Shown one piece after another: positions 35,994 to 47,266 of a stretch of DNA of 64,000 nt (within the stretch, counting starts at the first letter, position 1; each line of letters begins with the position of its first letter). Source of the stretch: Tipula vernalis (taxonomy: Eukaryota > Arthropoda > Insecta > Diptera > Tipulidae); contig OY282558.1 in NCBI GenBank assembly GCA_958295665.1, positions 353,381,034-353,445,033 of the forward strand, written 5' to 3'. The position numbers and the translations under genes were made by a program. The notes beneath the pieces are model-generated. The model was not told the origin of the DNA, did not search any database, and worked only from the letters and a program-made list of their open reading frames with translations.

Positions 35994-37437
35994 TTATGAG
36001 TGTGAGGTTTATGCTAAAAAAAATAACAAAAAATTACACTGTTAAATTAGCTATTTTCTAATTGGAATTTAAATTATATGAAAATTTAAATTTTTTGTAA
36101 TTTTGGATTTTTAGTACCACCAAACAGGTTCTTTTCATCAGGAAACAGGTTCTTTTCATCGTTTTCAGATGGCTGGACCATCTGTTTATCTCGTTAACCA
36201 AAAACATCCAATTTTGTTAAACATTACTACAATTCAGATAATTTAAAAGTTGACTGATTTTTAATGGTTTAAATAATTGTTTAGCGTCGATCCTGGAAAT
36301 GTCCCGAAGGTCCCGCACATTTCTTAGAATAGCTAAGCCACATAGCGGTCGATGCCATCAAGCCGATCCAATTATAATGAACTATAATATATTTCACAGT
36401 TTTTGGAATTTTTAATAATTTTCCATTATTAAAAGTTTTATATCGACGACCCCAGAGATGTCCACAATGTCTTGCCTATATTTTTGGATAACTTGCCCAT
36501 ATGCCAGTCTACGTGGTCAATCTTATCCAATTGTGATGAACTGTACTATACTTCACAGAATTTAAAATTTTTAATAATTTTATTGGTTTTAAAAATTGTT
36601 GTATCTCGGATCACAGAGATGTCCACAAGGTCATGCCTATAGTTTTGGATAACTTGGCCATACGCCAGTCTACGTGGTCAATCTTATCCAGTTGTGATGA
36701 ACTATACTATAATTCACAGAATTTAGAATTTTTAATAGTTTTATTGGTTTTAAAAATTATATCTCCGATCACAGAGATGTTCACAAGGTATTGCCTATAT
36801 TTTTGGATAACTTGGCCATATGCCAGTCTACGTGGCCAACCTTATCCAGTTGTGATCTGAATTCTATTCTGAAATTCTGTGAAGTATAGTATAGTTCATC
36901 ACAATTGGATAAGATTGACTACGTAGACTGGCATATGGTTAAGTTATCCAAAAATATAGGCAACACCTTGTGGACATCTCTGCGATCGTCGATATAAAAC
37001 TTTTAAAATAATGGAAAATTATTAAAAATTCCAAAAACTGTGAAATATATTATAGTTCATTATAATTCGATCGGCTTGGTGACATCGACCGCTATGTGGC
37101 TATTCTAAGAAATGTGCGGGACCTTCGGGACATTTCCAGGATCGACGCTAAGTAATTATTTAAACCATAAAAAATCAGTCAACTTTTAAATTATTTGAAT
37201 TGTAGTAATGTTCAAAACAATTGGATGGTTTTGGTTAACGAGATAAACAGATGGTCCAGCTATCTGAAAACGATGAAAAGAACCTGTTTCCTGATGAAAA
37301 AATCTGTTTGGTGGTACGAAAAATCCAAAATTTAAAAAAATTTAAATTTTCATATAATTTAAATTCCAATTGGAAAATAGCTAATTTAACAGTGTAATTT
37401 TTTGTTATTTTTTTTAGCATAAACTTCACACTCATAA
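35994..37437. mobile_element. 1.44-kb foldback element with ~560-bp inverted arms and internal 160-bp repeats
   Basis: The left arm (about 35994-36556) is the reverse complement of the right arm (about 36871-37437), with an estimated 90% or more match. The ends read TTATGAGTGTGA and TCACACTCATAA. TAAA lies directly outside both ends, a candidate 4-bp target duplication. The middle holds two further copies of a ~160-bp unit; its landmark AGAGATGTCCACAA, or a near match, starts around 36455, 36616 and 36774. The unit also contains ATGCCAGTCTACGTGG. No transposase is encoded, so it is non-autonomous. Confidence 0.88.
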
Positions 37438-37552
37438 TAAATTTAAGTTGACAGATGCCCGTTTTAGTTGAAAGAAGATAAGAAATTCTGGAAGACTTAC
37501 CCTAATTTCATACGGTTTTAATATTCCTTCTATAAACCCTATAAGGGGGTAG

Positions 37553-38102
37553 TGCTACACAAAAATCCTTAAAAATCTTATTGTGTTTTTTCACTAAAAA
37601 CAATTGCCTAGTATACCTTTATTTCCGTTATGTAGTTCAATCTATGGTTTAGTGCTAGTTTAACCGACCTAAACTTACCGCGTCTTCGATGTCTTCTACA
37701 ATTCAAGTAACTGTCTTTTATTCCTTTTATAACCATCTTTTTAGTGATCCGGAGCTTTATTCGAGTTCTATAATAAGAAATTAAATCTTAGTCGATTTGT
37801 TTAGTTCAAATTGGAATCTATTAATACCTCGGGTTTGGAAAAATACTTTTATAATTTGTAGCCTAAAAGTTATCTAGGGCGCTCTCAGTCTCGTACACAT
37901 TAGAAAGTTTACTCTCGAGTGCCACTCTCGAGAAGAGTTTTTCTCGTAAACAGACACGCAGCCAAATAAAACAAATTAATAAATTTGAAATAAATTAAAG
38001 TTGAAAAGTCGAAATTTAAGAAATCATAATCAATAAAGTGTAATTTATCACAAACTAATCATAGAATTCTGATTTATTTGCCAAGTCAATAAACCATCAA
38101 CA
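37553..38102 (+). repeat. Possible solo or 5' LTR of a gypsy-like element
   Basis: A G-rich tract (AAGGGGGTAG, like the one before the copy 1 3' LTR) is followed by a sequence starting TGCTACAC. That sequence contains CTCGAGAAGAG, an AATAAA at 38032-38037 and ends near CATCAACA. Length about 550 bp. A gypsy pol relic lies 0.8 kb downstream on the same strand. There is no second copy in the window, so the borders are guesses. Confidence 0.3.
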
Positions 38103-38879
38103 ACGAGAAAAGGTTCTTAAAAATCACGTGGTTTTGTGTAAAAAATGGTTAGCTTAAGTCTTTAGAGAAACAAAAAATGTGGGCATACATACATATACTT
38201 TAATGCGAAAGCTTTCGAAGGACATAATCATTTAATATAGAAAAATTGTAAAATTTGTCAGAAAATGGACACATTACGTTTGTATGTTTTTTAAATTATT
38301 CTTAAAACCAAATACTCTGTGTTGATCTCGCCCAAAAAGCTTTTCTTCTATGACTTATTCAGAGAATTCGCGTTTCATTTACGCGTCTTCTAAGAAGGAC
38401 AGATATCACATAATCGATTACAAATTACAAAATTAAATCAATGATTCAGAAACACAAGCAAACAGGTCTCGCAAGTCACAAGGGTACTTCATTTAACGAA
38501 ATACTAACTTCTAACATTTTTACTTCCGATTACGTTCTGACATTGGTAAATCAGATCTTTGTGATTTCTTCGGTGACACTGTACACACATTTATAAAATA
38601 TGATTTTCAAGAAATTAAAAGATGACTACTATCCCGGGCAATAATATTGAAAACAACCTGGAATACCTATATCTGCCAAAAAGAAATAATTCCACCATCA
38701 TATTAAACGAACCATATTGTTATGAGAAATTCCCCTAAAATATTCGAGAAATGCAATGGATTAAAAAAACTTGATACATACCTAACCCAAAAAGAAATAG
38801 CATTCATTAGACAATTCTTAGTCACTCCTAGTATTAAACATAATATACCCAAAAATTGCGGACTGTGCTTTTATCTATC

Positions 38880-39410
38880 AAAAATCCTTTTACATACCTA
38901 ATGCAAGTAAAACACAAATAAACCAACAAGTATAAGAAAAGCTAAAGAAAGGGATATAATTAAACCAATTGATAGCTCTTAAAATTGCTCACTTTCAGTC
39001 GTACTTATAAAAGTTTATCGCTTAAATGATGGGTTGTTGGCGATTTCTAACTCTATACAAAAAATAATGTACCGTGTATTTCCTTTGATTTTCATCCTTG
39101 CTGTTGTTGGCTACCAAAGTCGATTTGGGACTAATTTGCCTCAAATTGCTTTACTTTTAACTACAGTTTTGAAAAGGGTTGTAGACCTTTTGTTTAATTT
39201 CCGTTTGGCAATGGGGCGCCTGATATTTTTAAATAGCTATCAGATCATTGCTTCTTCCGTAATTCCGAAAGCCGGTGAATTTCTTAAAAATATTCAGTGA
39301 TTGAGAAAAAGTTGTAGCAGTTGTTTAGTCAAACACTTTCAAGCATACGCATTTAGAAGGAAATTTAAACTTGTTAGATAATTAACCAATGGTATGGTTG
39401 TTTGGCTTAT
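38880..39410 (+). pseudogene. Ty3/gypsy pol relic (gypsy copy 3, 17.6/297-like RT and RNase H)
   Basis: Very decayed. Frames give YIPNASKTQINQQV, then RDIIKPIDSS and YRLNDGLLAISNS (RT fingers). FPFGNGAPDIFK and LSDHCF near 39195-39255 correspond to the RT PFGLxNAPxxFQ block. YSVIEKKL and VKHFQAYAFRRKFKLV (39290-39375) match RNase H. The YxDD region is lost. The order and spacing fit a much-deleted gypsy pol unlike copies 1 and 2. I judge the family likely but have no alignment score. Confidence 0.6.
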
Positions 39411-39435
39411 TATATTCTCGTTTGATTCCATTGTG

Positions 39436-39747
39436 CTAAAAATGACGTGCTAACGGAGAGGCGTAGGACGTGTTCAGCATAGTAGCGTTAGTTATCCTTA
39501 ATTGATAATGATGTCCATACTTGTAGTTGTTGAGAAAATCTTGCGGTGTTGACAGCCGGTAGTAAGGTCGGTAGGCAGGAAGGTAGTTCTGAGCGGTGCG
39601 TTGAGGACAATGAGGACGTAGACGAATATCATCGAAGACGAATCGAAAATTCAACATAATTAATGCCCACGAAGAGCTACGTACTTCACAGCTATTGTAC
39701 TGCGCAGAAATATAGTTTGGCTTTTTGAATTCATTTAGGGAGGTCAA
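39436..39747 (-). CDS. Unrecognised 103-codon open frame
   Basis: An open minus-strand frame, less AT-rich than its surroundings, with a Tyr/Arg-rich part (NYLPAYRPYYRLS, NNYKYGHHYQLRI). No domain, signal peptide or membrane segment is recognised. It may be an exon, part of a transposon or chance. Confidence 0.2.
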   Translation of the reverse strand: MTSLNEFKKPNYISAQYNSCEVRSSSWALIMLNFRFVFDDIRLRPHCPQRTAQNYLPAYRPYYRLSTPQDFLNNYKYGHHYQLRITNATMLNTSYASPLARHF

Positions 39748-40220
39748 TCTCGATGTTTTTACAATATTTTTACGTTTTGAATTTTCACGTCTGAAAATTA
39801 GAGGTATTGCCGCTTATTCGATGTTCTTCCACTGCATCGATTGACACTTCAAACATTAGCTACATTTCACGACATTAGCTAAGATTTCACGAAGGGCGCC
39901 ATGAAATAACGCTCAAGCAAAATTTCTCCTACTAAACTTAGTCCCAACAGTTGTATTTTAATACGGAGTATTTCATTATGAAAATAATCTACACTTTTAA
40001 AATGAAATAACTCCCAATGTTAATAAAAAAGGCCCACAAAACAACATAAATCATCCCGCCCCATGAATGTTTGAATTTCTGTAAATTATCTAGCGAGGGT
40101 TTGGGTACGGCCGCACCCATCCTCTAAGGTATAAAACGAATTAAAATAATTTTTCAAAGAAATAATTTTTCTAATGATGATATAAAATTTTTGTTATTTC
40201 GATTTTAAACAGAAACGAAA

Positions 40221-40398
40221 TTACAGGTCATCCTTGAGTTACGTCGTTCATATGCTCTTGAAAACGAGACGTAAATCAAAACGAAAAAGAAAACAAAACC
40301 TCAACGAGTTTTTTTTACGAAATAACTCAAAGCAAAAAACAGCATAATTCAAATCAAGGGAGTAGTTTATAAACGACGTAACTCAAGGCCACCTGTAA
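40221..40398. mobile_element. 178-bp MITE with ~32-bp terminal inverted repeats
   Basis: The left end TTACAGGTCATCCTTGAGTT... and right end ...AACTCAAGGCCACCTGTAA are inverted. A perfect 17-bp core, CCTTGAGTTACGTCGTT at 40232-40248, pairs with 40372-40388. If the element starts at CAGGT, TA flanks both ends, fitting a Tc1/mariner-type target. No coding capacity. Confidence 0.78.
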
Positions 40399-42600
40399 CT
40401 CACAACCATGCATTTTTGCAACCTATTTAATTTGGAGCTTCATTCATAATGAAATATTTTCCAAGTTCAAACAAAACCCAATTTTTCTTTTAATTATTTC
40501 GCCTGGAAAGTACTCAAAAATTGTGAAGCATCTAAGATTGCTGCCCAAATTCAGTTTGGATCGGTTTTCCCCGCACTCGTCTCTCCGACTTTCGAATACC
40601 ACGGGTTTTAGAGTTTTTAGTTTCCTTTATCTATATCTTTCGTATTCCTAGTATTCCGCAGAATTAGTATGGAGCTTGTTTTATTTTGGACTCCATTTTG
40701 TAAAAGTTAGCATTTTTGCGATTCGCTGCCTTTATTTGTTTAAAAGTTATAAGGGAGAGCTAGAGGCAGAATATGATAATATTTAACCAGACTGAGACAA
40801 AAAAACTCAGTGGAAAGATATACACCAAAATATGCTAATTCAAAATTATTTTGCGATCTACAAGATTTAGGAATGATGGTCCATCTGAACATCACTGTGT
40901 GTTTTTGTTTTCGTTTTACTCTCTTACAGACACAGGTCTCAGTTTATCATTTGTAATTTGGAAGGTTTCACTTTTCTGGTCGCAATTAATCCTTAATTTC
41001 GTCTTCTCTCTGTACCGCGTTTTCTTGACACGGTTTCCGTCTAAATTTGGACATCCCTTCGTATACAGCTATTTTTTTAATCTCGAAAAAACCTTAAAAA
41101 TGTATAGGTTGTATATTTGGAAGGATATTGGAACCCAATTCCAGTCTTTCCGGATTGAGAAAACTCTCCAAATCCCGGTAATACCGGGCCACCGAATACC
41201 GGGGTTGCACGCCCTAAATTAAACAATTAGAATTTGACATAAAATGAATTGATTCTTTGGTTGTTCCATACAATTAAGTTTATTACTAGGGAATGAACCT
41301 ATAGTGCTGATTTTCCGACCTCGGCAAAGTGACAGATGTTGTCGTTATTTTCCGACCTCGGCAAAGTGGGAGATGTTGTCGTTATTTCATACACGATAAT
41401 GATTTGTTCTTCAATTGTTTCAGTTTCCGATCAATCGAAATCCAAATATTTTAATTACAGTCGCTCGCCTTTGTTGGAAAATGCCGTCATTCAGGGGTAT
41501 GTTAATTATGGATTGGATACAGTTTTATTGAAATATTAAACATTTTAATTGGCACGTTCGGTTGTCTCGAAATCGAAATCAGTCATGCTACAATATTTGA
41601 CAATTCGTGTTCCGATCGATGTTTCTCGCCGTTGTTCATAGTCATGGCAAAATCAAAGATTGTATGTCAATGTTTGCTTACCATAGATTGATAACGTCAT
41701 TTTTGCGCTTTAACAAACAAATCCGTTGTTTACAATGAGTGATTTATTTCGTTGTCATCACGGTACATCTGTACCGTTGGGTTGGCCACAGTTTATGTCG
41801 AATATAGGAATCGGTAAAGTTATATAATATAGATCATGAAATCGCATAAAGGAATGCTCGAAAAGCCGTACAGTAATGTCGAGTCAATATCATGCAGCCA
41901 ATGCTGTTCAATTTTTAATTTATAGAGAATTTATCGGAAATGAATAATATTGAAAGCAAAGAAATCGGATGAGAACAAAAAATTCTGTTCTGTACTAATA
42001 CTTGGTCATAAATTGAATCTTTCTGATTTATCGAAAATTTCACGGCCACTTGTATACATAAAATTTTATTTTTATTGAGAATGATGTATAGGCGGAAGTT
42101 TCTGACTCACCATTATGCTCGTTCAACTCTTCTCGAGCTATAATGATTCATTCAAGATTAGTTGAGTTTATTGTTGATATGACCTTGCGGTAATTGGCAC
42201 TTTGTGTTGTTATGTTGTTGTGTTTAGGTTGTCGAGATTTTTCATGGCATTTCCAAATTAACTTGTGCGGAAAATAAAGCCGGAATGCCTATACAGTGTA
42301 GTTCTGACAAATTAATCTAGCTCCGCTTGTCATGGCCATGTCAAGCCTCGCAATTATCGCAGAACTGCCCAACAGAAGGGCAATAAACTTAAGCAAATAG
42401 TAAATGTTTCCTCTTAAATATTACAGAGATTAACGTTATCGCTTGTGTCGTCACTAAAAATAAAACAAATTAATATAATTTTTTGGTGTTTAAGTTAAAG
42501 GCACTTCGGGTCTATATTTACAAATTAAATAATAAATAGCATTTTTTTACAAAAAGATCGAAACTATCATAAATATTATAGGTATGTTACGTTTTTTATT
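40399..42600. other. Intergenic, no gene seen, one small tandem duplication
   Basis: No supported gene. At 41310-41383 a 37-bp unit containing TTTTCCGACCTCGGCAAAGT is present twice with two or three changes. Open stretches at 40851-41222 and 41336-41539 show no recognisable domain. Confidence 0.5.
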
Positions 42601-44420
42601 CTAATTATCACAGATTAATGTTAGGTACCATTCAACATCTTCAATTTCACAATAATCTACGTCCAACTCCTCATCAATAAACTCATAGTCTTCATTAGTC
42701 TCATTAATTATAAGATTTTCATCATTATCTTGACTTTCATCATTATCCTGTTCGTTTATACAGTCTTCAGGATCATCTAACAGGGGGGAGCAAAAAACAC
42801 ATACGTTACTCTTCGTAATTATCGTTGTAAATATTTCAATCAATCTATACTTACAAACATAATGATGATGGTTTGATTTTAATTTTGGCAGCTTTTCAAT
42901 TAGATCCATCGTTATCCCAGGGACAAAACAACTTATCGCCAGCTCTTCCAAATCACATAAATTTGTTATATTCAAAATATCCGAGTTTATAAATCTTTTC
43001 TATAAATAAACAATAAAACCAAATAAATATTGCGTTCAAAGCTTTATGTATCACGAGATCAACTTACTGAATTGCATGTTGGCGGCTCATGAAAATTCAA
43101 TGTTAACGATTTTAATTTTGTTAAATTTTTAAATATTACTTGACAGTCTTTTGTTAGTAGTTCGTTAATCTGTAAACTCTCCAGTTGTGTATACTTCTCA
43201 CACAATTGCACCAAATTCTCCAAATTGATTTGATTCAGCCGCAAACTACGCAAATGTTTAAATTCCTGTTCGAGCAGCTCTGACATTTCATCACCCGGAA
43301 ATGTGTCCACCCGATCAATTTGCAATATTTCCAATTGTTTTAAATTACCAATTTGTTTCAGTTTCGTTATATTGGTATCCTCGAGCTCAAGCGATTTTAA
43401 GTGTCGCATATATTTACAGATATCGGTCAATTGTTGATCGTTACACGATCGTATCTTAAAATATTGTAATTTACGTAGATTTTTACAAAATTGCTTAAAA
43501 TTGTAATCATAGTATGTGAGCGAAATTTCATTAATACATAACACTTCCAAATTGAGTTCATCCAAATTGGCGAATTTCTCAAAAAATTTGGCACATTTCT
43601 CTTTGTCAATACATTCGATCCAAAAGTGTTTTAAATTTTGAATAGTTTGATTACGATTCGAATCAATTAAATAGTCGAGTATAAAATCATTGTTTGTCTT
43701 TCCATACCAGTCTTTGTTGTAAATGAATGTCTCAAGGTTGGGACATAAATTTAACAGCAGCTCAATACCATTTGAGCGTTTCTCATACGTTTGTATGCTT
43801 AGCATATGTACATTGCTTAAATTGGCGACAATTTTTGTTTTATGTTTAACCAACGGTTTATAGTTGAGCACGTTATTAATGCGAAATGATCGTCCATTGT
43901 CCGTTATATTCAGTATACGCAAATTGGGCAAATAAATCATGATCTCGAGTAGTTGTGTTAGACGCATTATTGTCGAGGCAAACCATAATTCTTCGATGTA
44001 GTATCCAAATTTTATAAATAAATCACGAAAATTGAACGTATTTAAATTAGCTTGGTGTATGTGTAACATGCTAAATGGGCGCACAAGGTGATCTATAGAA
44101 TGGGTACCAAATGGTATTTGTTGACGTAATCGTTTCACAATTATGGGATCGCATGAACTGAAATACCACGTTTTACATGTTTGCACCGAGCTTTTAAAAT
44201 CCGTTAGATCCAAATACGATAAAATTTTGGTCAAAACCTACAAGCATATAAATAATGGATTTATTGTAATAAACACTTTATTGTAAACAAAGAGAAATCT
44301 TTTTATTTGAAATTTTTTTCTTAAAATTCAAGATCAATCTTTTATTTTTTTACTTTTTTCTTATTTTTATTCGTTTACACTTACGTGAGGTGGAAGCAGT
44401 GAATAGTCATAATCATCCAT
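42601..44420 (-). CDS. F-box/LRR protein gene B (four exons, 508 aa, acidic C-terminus)
   Basis: Minus-strand exons are 44420-44385, 44237-43068, 42999-42855 and 42776-42601; introns are 147, 68 and 78 nt, all GT-AG with GTAAG donors. The joined frame is open from ATG to TAG. Exon 1 gives MDDYDYSLLPPH. Exon 2 opens with the F-box (VLTKILSYLDLTDFKSSVQT, then CKTWY). LRRs fill exon 2 (for example LRKLQYFKIRSCNDQQLTD). Exon 3 has the signature LEELAISCFVPGITMDLIEK. Exon 4 is rich in Asp, Glu and Asn, like the last exon of gene A. The last intron is 78 nt, a multiple of three with no stop, so a retained-intron form 26 residues longer is possible. The likely role is an SCF ubiquitin-ligase receptor. 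No signal peptide. Gene A is the closest relative in the window by layout. Confidence 0.87.
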
Positions 44421-45560
44421 TTTTTTTAATTCTATTTATTTGGTTATATCACCGGCACAGTACACAAGATGAGGCTTATCAACATTATATAAGTAAATAT
44501 AAATTTTATTTTTCTTAATTATAGAGCGCAAATTAAAGCGCCGCACCGTACACAAACAATATACAACACACTAAAGCACAATAAATTCAGTTGACAGTCA
44601 AACTCGAACTAAACGTACATATATACTTGTTTCGTGTCGCGATTTTTTACGTTTTTTACTTTATTTTACTTTTTTTTTCTATTTGATTTCGTTTCCAATT
44701 TAATTCTTTGAAACGGAATGTTTAGCCAAAAATATACTTGAAAATGTAAAAATAAATCGTATAACATAAATAATGACGTCAGGCTTGCGTGTCGCGACTT
44801 TTTTTTTGTGATTTGTTTGTTTGTTTATTAATGCTGATTTTTATTTAATTTGTTTAAATGTATTTGTTTTTACAGTATGATCTAAAAATGGGTAGACACA
44901 AACAATATTGGTGACTGACGTGATATCGCTTTAAGCTTTTTAACCTTTTTTTGGATGTTGTGTTTGTAACTTATAACCGGAATTTTATTTTCATCCAAAA
45001 TGCTGCATTCCCTGGCGTCCACACAAAAATGGACATTATGTGTAGAAATTACAGTCCTAACCAAAATTATTTGTACCTGCTAAATTTTTGATGCAACGTA
45101 CAAATAATAAACGTTTTGAAAGCATTAATTTTAATAGGTACGTATGTGTTATCATTAATTTTACATTTTTAAGGTATGTTGCTTTAATTGAAAATGAACC
45201 ACGGTGTCGTAAACCATGATACAATTTAAAACAACTGCGCCTAGAAAAATAACGTAACAAATTTCATTCATTATATAGGCTAAATGGTGTCGCGTTTTAT
45301 TCTCGATTCGATACAGATCGAAAGGAATTTAAAATTTTAAATTGGTAAACATTTGAATTTCCTTCATCGATGACTTATCAGAATTCATTGGCGAGTTAGC
45401 CCTTTGATATCTGCAATCGGTTCGCCAAATATTTTGAGTCCGTGTACGAACCATCCCCGATGTCATTTCCATCACATAACACGTCTCTGCTTGAATCACA
45501 CTAGCTAAAATTTAATAAAATTCACTGAAACGGAGGTTTATGACTGATTGTTTCTTCTTG
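44421..45560. other. Intergenic, upstream of gene B
   Basis: No gene recognised. Several AT-rich ATATA words lie within 250 bp of the gene B start but no single convincing TATA box. Open stretches at 44882-45260 (-) have no known domain. Confidence 0.45.
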
Positions 45561-45564
45561 TTAT

Positions 45565-46090
45565 AAATAAGGAGGCTGGTCATGATGGCATTTCATCCAT
45601 CCTCACTAAAAATGGTGCGCAAAGTTTAGCTCTTCCGCTGACTCCCACCTTTAATGATAGCCTTCGGACTGGGCTTTTTATGATCCCTGGAAAATATCCT
45701 TCATTCATCCGTTTTTTAAATTCGGCAAAAGATGTGACATTAGGAATTATCGAGGAATTGATATTCTTTCTGATTTTTTGTTTTTTTATGTGAAATCTTT
45801 TATTTTGCCTTCACAACATGGGTTTTATCCGGGAAGATCTACAATTACCAATCTGGCCACGTTCTATGGACATTTATACAGCAGAATCGACGATCGGCAA
45901 CAACTAGATGTAGTTGAAACTGACTTTTCAAAAGCTTTTGATCAAATTGATCATTTGCTCCGAATTTCAACAATTTCTGATTGTATAAAATTACAAAGTG
46001 ATTTGAATACATTTTGTTTGGGAGCAGGTTTGCAACGCTCGTTGATGCGAGAGTTTTTGCCAAACTTGACGGAAACAAAAATAAAAGACG
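45565..46090 (+). pseudogene. LINE reverse transcriptase fragment (CR1/Jockey-like)
   Basis: KEAGHDGISSILTKNGAQSL and SLRTGLFMIPGKYPSFI match the RT region before the fingers, normally followed by xSGDxxDVxNYRGISIL. Here the equivalent is broken (NSAKDV...RGIDILS). After an indel the frame resumes with SQHGFYPGRSTITNLATF and DVVETDFSKAFDQIDH, the first palm motif, then CIKLQSDLNTFCL from beyond the missing YADD core. Internally deleted and dead. Confidence 0.82.
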
Positions 46091-46269
46091 TCGAAACTAC
46101 TTCGAGGATGGTAAAGAATCAGAAAAGTATGTGGTAATAAAGAGAGTTGATTACGAAAAAAAGGGTTAATGGAGTGTAACCATTTCTTATTGAGAAAGTT
46201 TTATCGATGATAACACCGCACATACAAGAAACCCAGTGATTACGTAGTGGGGACTTTTTGATACTTACT

Positions 46270-47266
46270 TCCAAAGAAGTAGGATACCTTAAATTGATAA
46301 ATGCAGTGAAATTAGCCGAGATGGAAATCCAAGTGGAGGAACACAAATACCTAAACCTTAGCAAAGGTGTTATTTATAGCTATGATTTAATGCATGTAAA
46401 GGAGGAAGAAATAAGCAAATAATTAGAGAACCAAGAGGTGATCAAGGTGGAGCGCATTAAACGAAAAATAAATAATGAGTTAAAAGAAACCCCACTGCAT
46501 ATTTTAACTTTTAACAAGACGGAATTGCCACTATATATAAATAGTCACACCAAAAGTAAATGTGAAAGGGTGCCTATATGCCCCAAATGTGCGAAATTGG
46601 ACACGACGCGATACCATGTGAACCGATTAAATGTTCAAATTGTACAACGGGGCATACCACATTCGACAAAAGCTGCCAACATTCCAAATGGAAAAAGCAA
46701 TTATTAAAATAAAAACCATAGAGCGAATCACCTACCACAAAGCTAGGGAATTTTGTTATCGTCAAAATGCGAATACAACAGGAGCAACAATCGGCGCACA
46801 AACCAAACAATCATACAGCGATGTGCTGCAACAAAACACTGAAAATAATAAAAACATCAACCAAAATATCAGAAATGAGAATAATAACAACAAAGATAAC
46901 AATAATATTAATATCGATAAAAGAAATAATAACAATAATAATATAAACAATAATATTAATAATAATAACAGAAATAATGAGAACAGTAATAATAATAGTC
47001 AAATCAGTAACATTACAAACAATAATAATAGTAAAACACAGAACAACAACAATTCAATTAAACAAACAACTGAAAAAAATAAGAATGAAGGAACAACGAC
47101 AACAAATGAAAATTTGCCAGGCAGGTCAGCGACTGCTGTTAATAACATTAAAACAACAACAACAGAGGAAAGCAGAACAACACAATATACCAGCAGGAGC
47201 AAATATTCATATTTAAACCCGAACGAGCTAAGTATCGCGATGGATGCAGATGGAGAAAGGATGTAA
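46270..47266 (+). pseudogene. I-clade-like LINE ORF1 (nucleic-acid-binding, zinc knuckles, poly-Asn tail)
   Basis: The frame starts with EVGYLKLINAVKLAEMEIQV and contains NLSKGVIYSYDLMHVKEEEI, a block typical of I/Loner-type ORF1, then VERIKRKINNELKETPLHIL. Two knuckles follow in shifted frames: CEIGHDAIPC, and CSNCTTGHTTFDKSC. A 211-codon open part (46631-47266) carries KIKTIERITYHKAREFCYR and a long Asn-rich stretch encoded by AAT/AAC repeats (46850-47060). ORF1 proteins bind the element RNA. Stops near 46421 and frame changes show decay. Confidence 0.75.

Noticed and set aside
41735..41827. Short first exon (ATG followed by about 27 codons and a GTAAAG donor-like site)
   Set aside because: No second exon or known protein could be matched, and such short frames are common by chance.
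46850..47060. Asn-rich prion-like host protein
   Set aside because: The Asn run is coded by a simple AAT/AAC repeat inside an evident LINE ORF1, between its zinc knuckles and ORF2.
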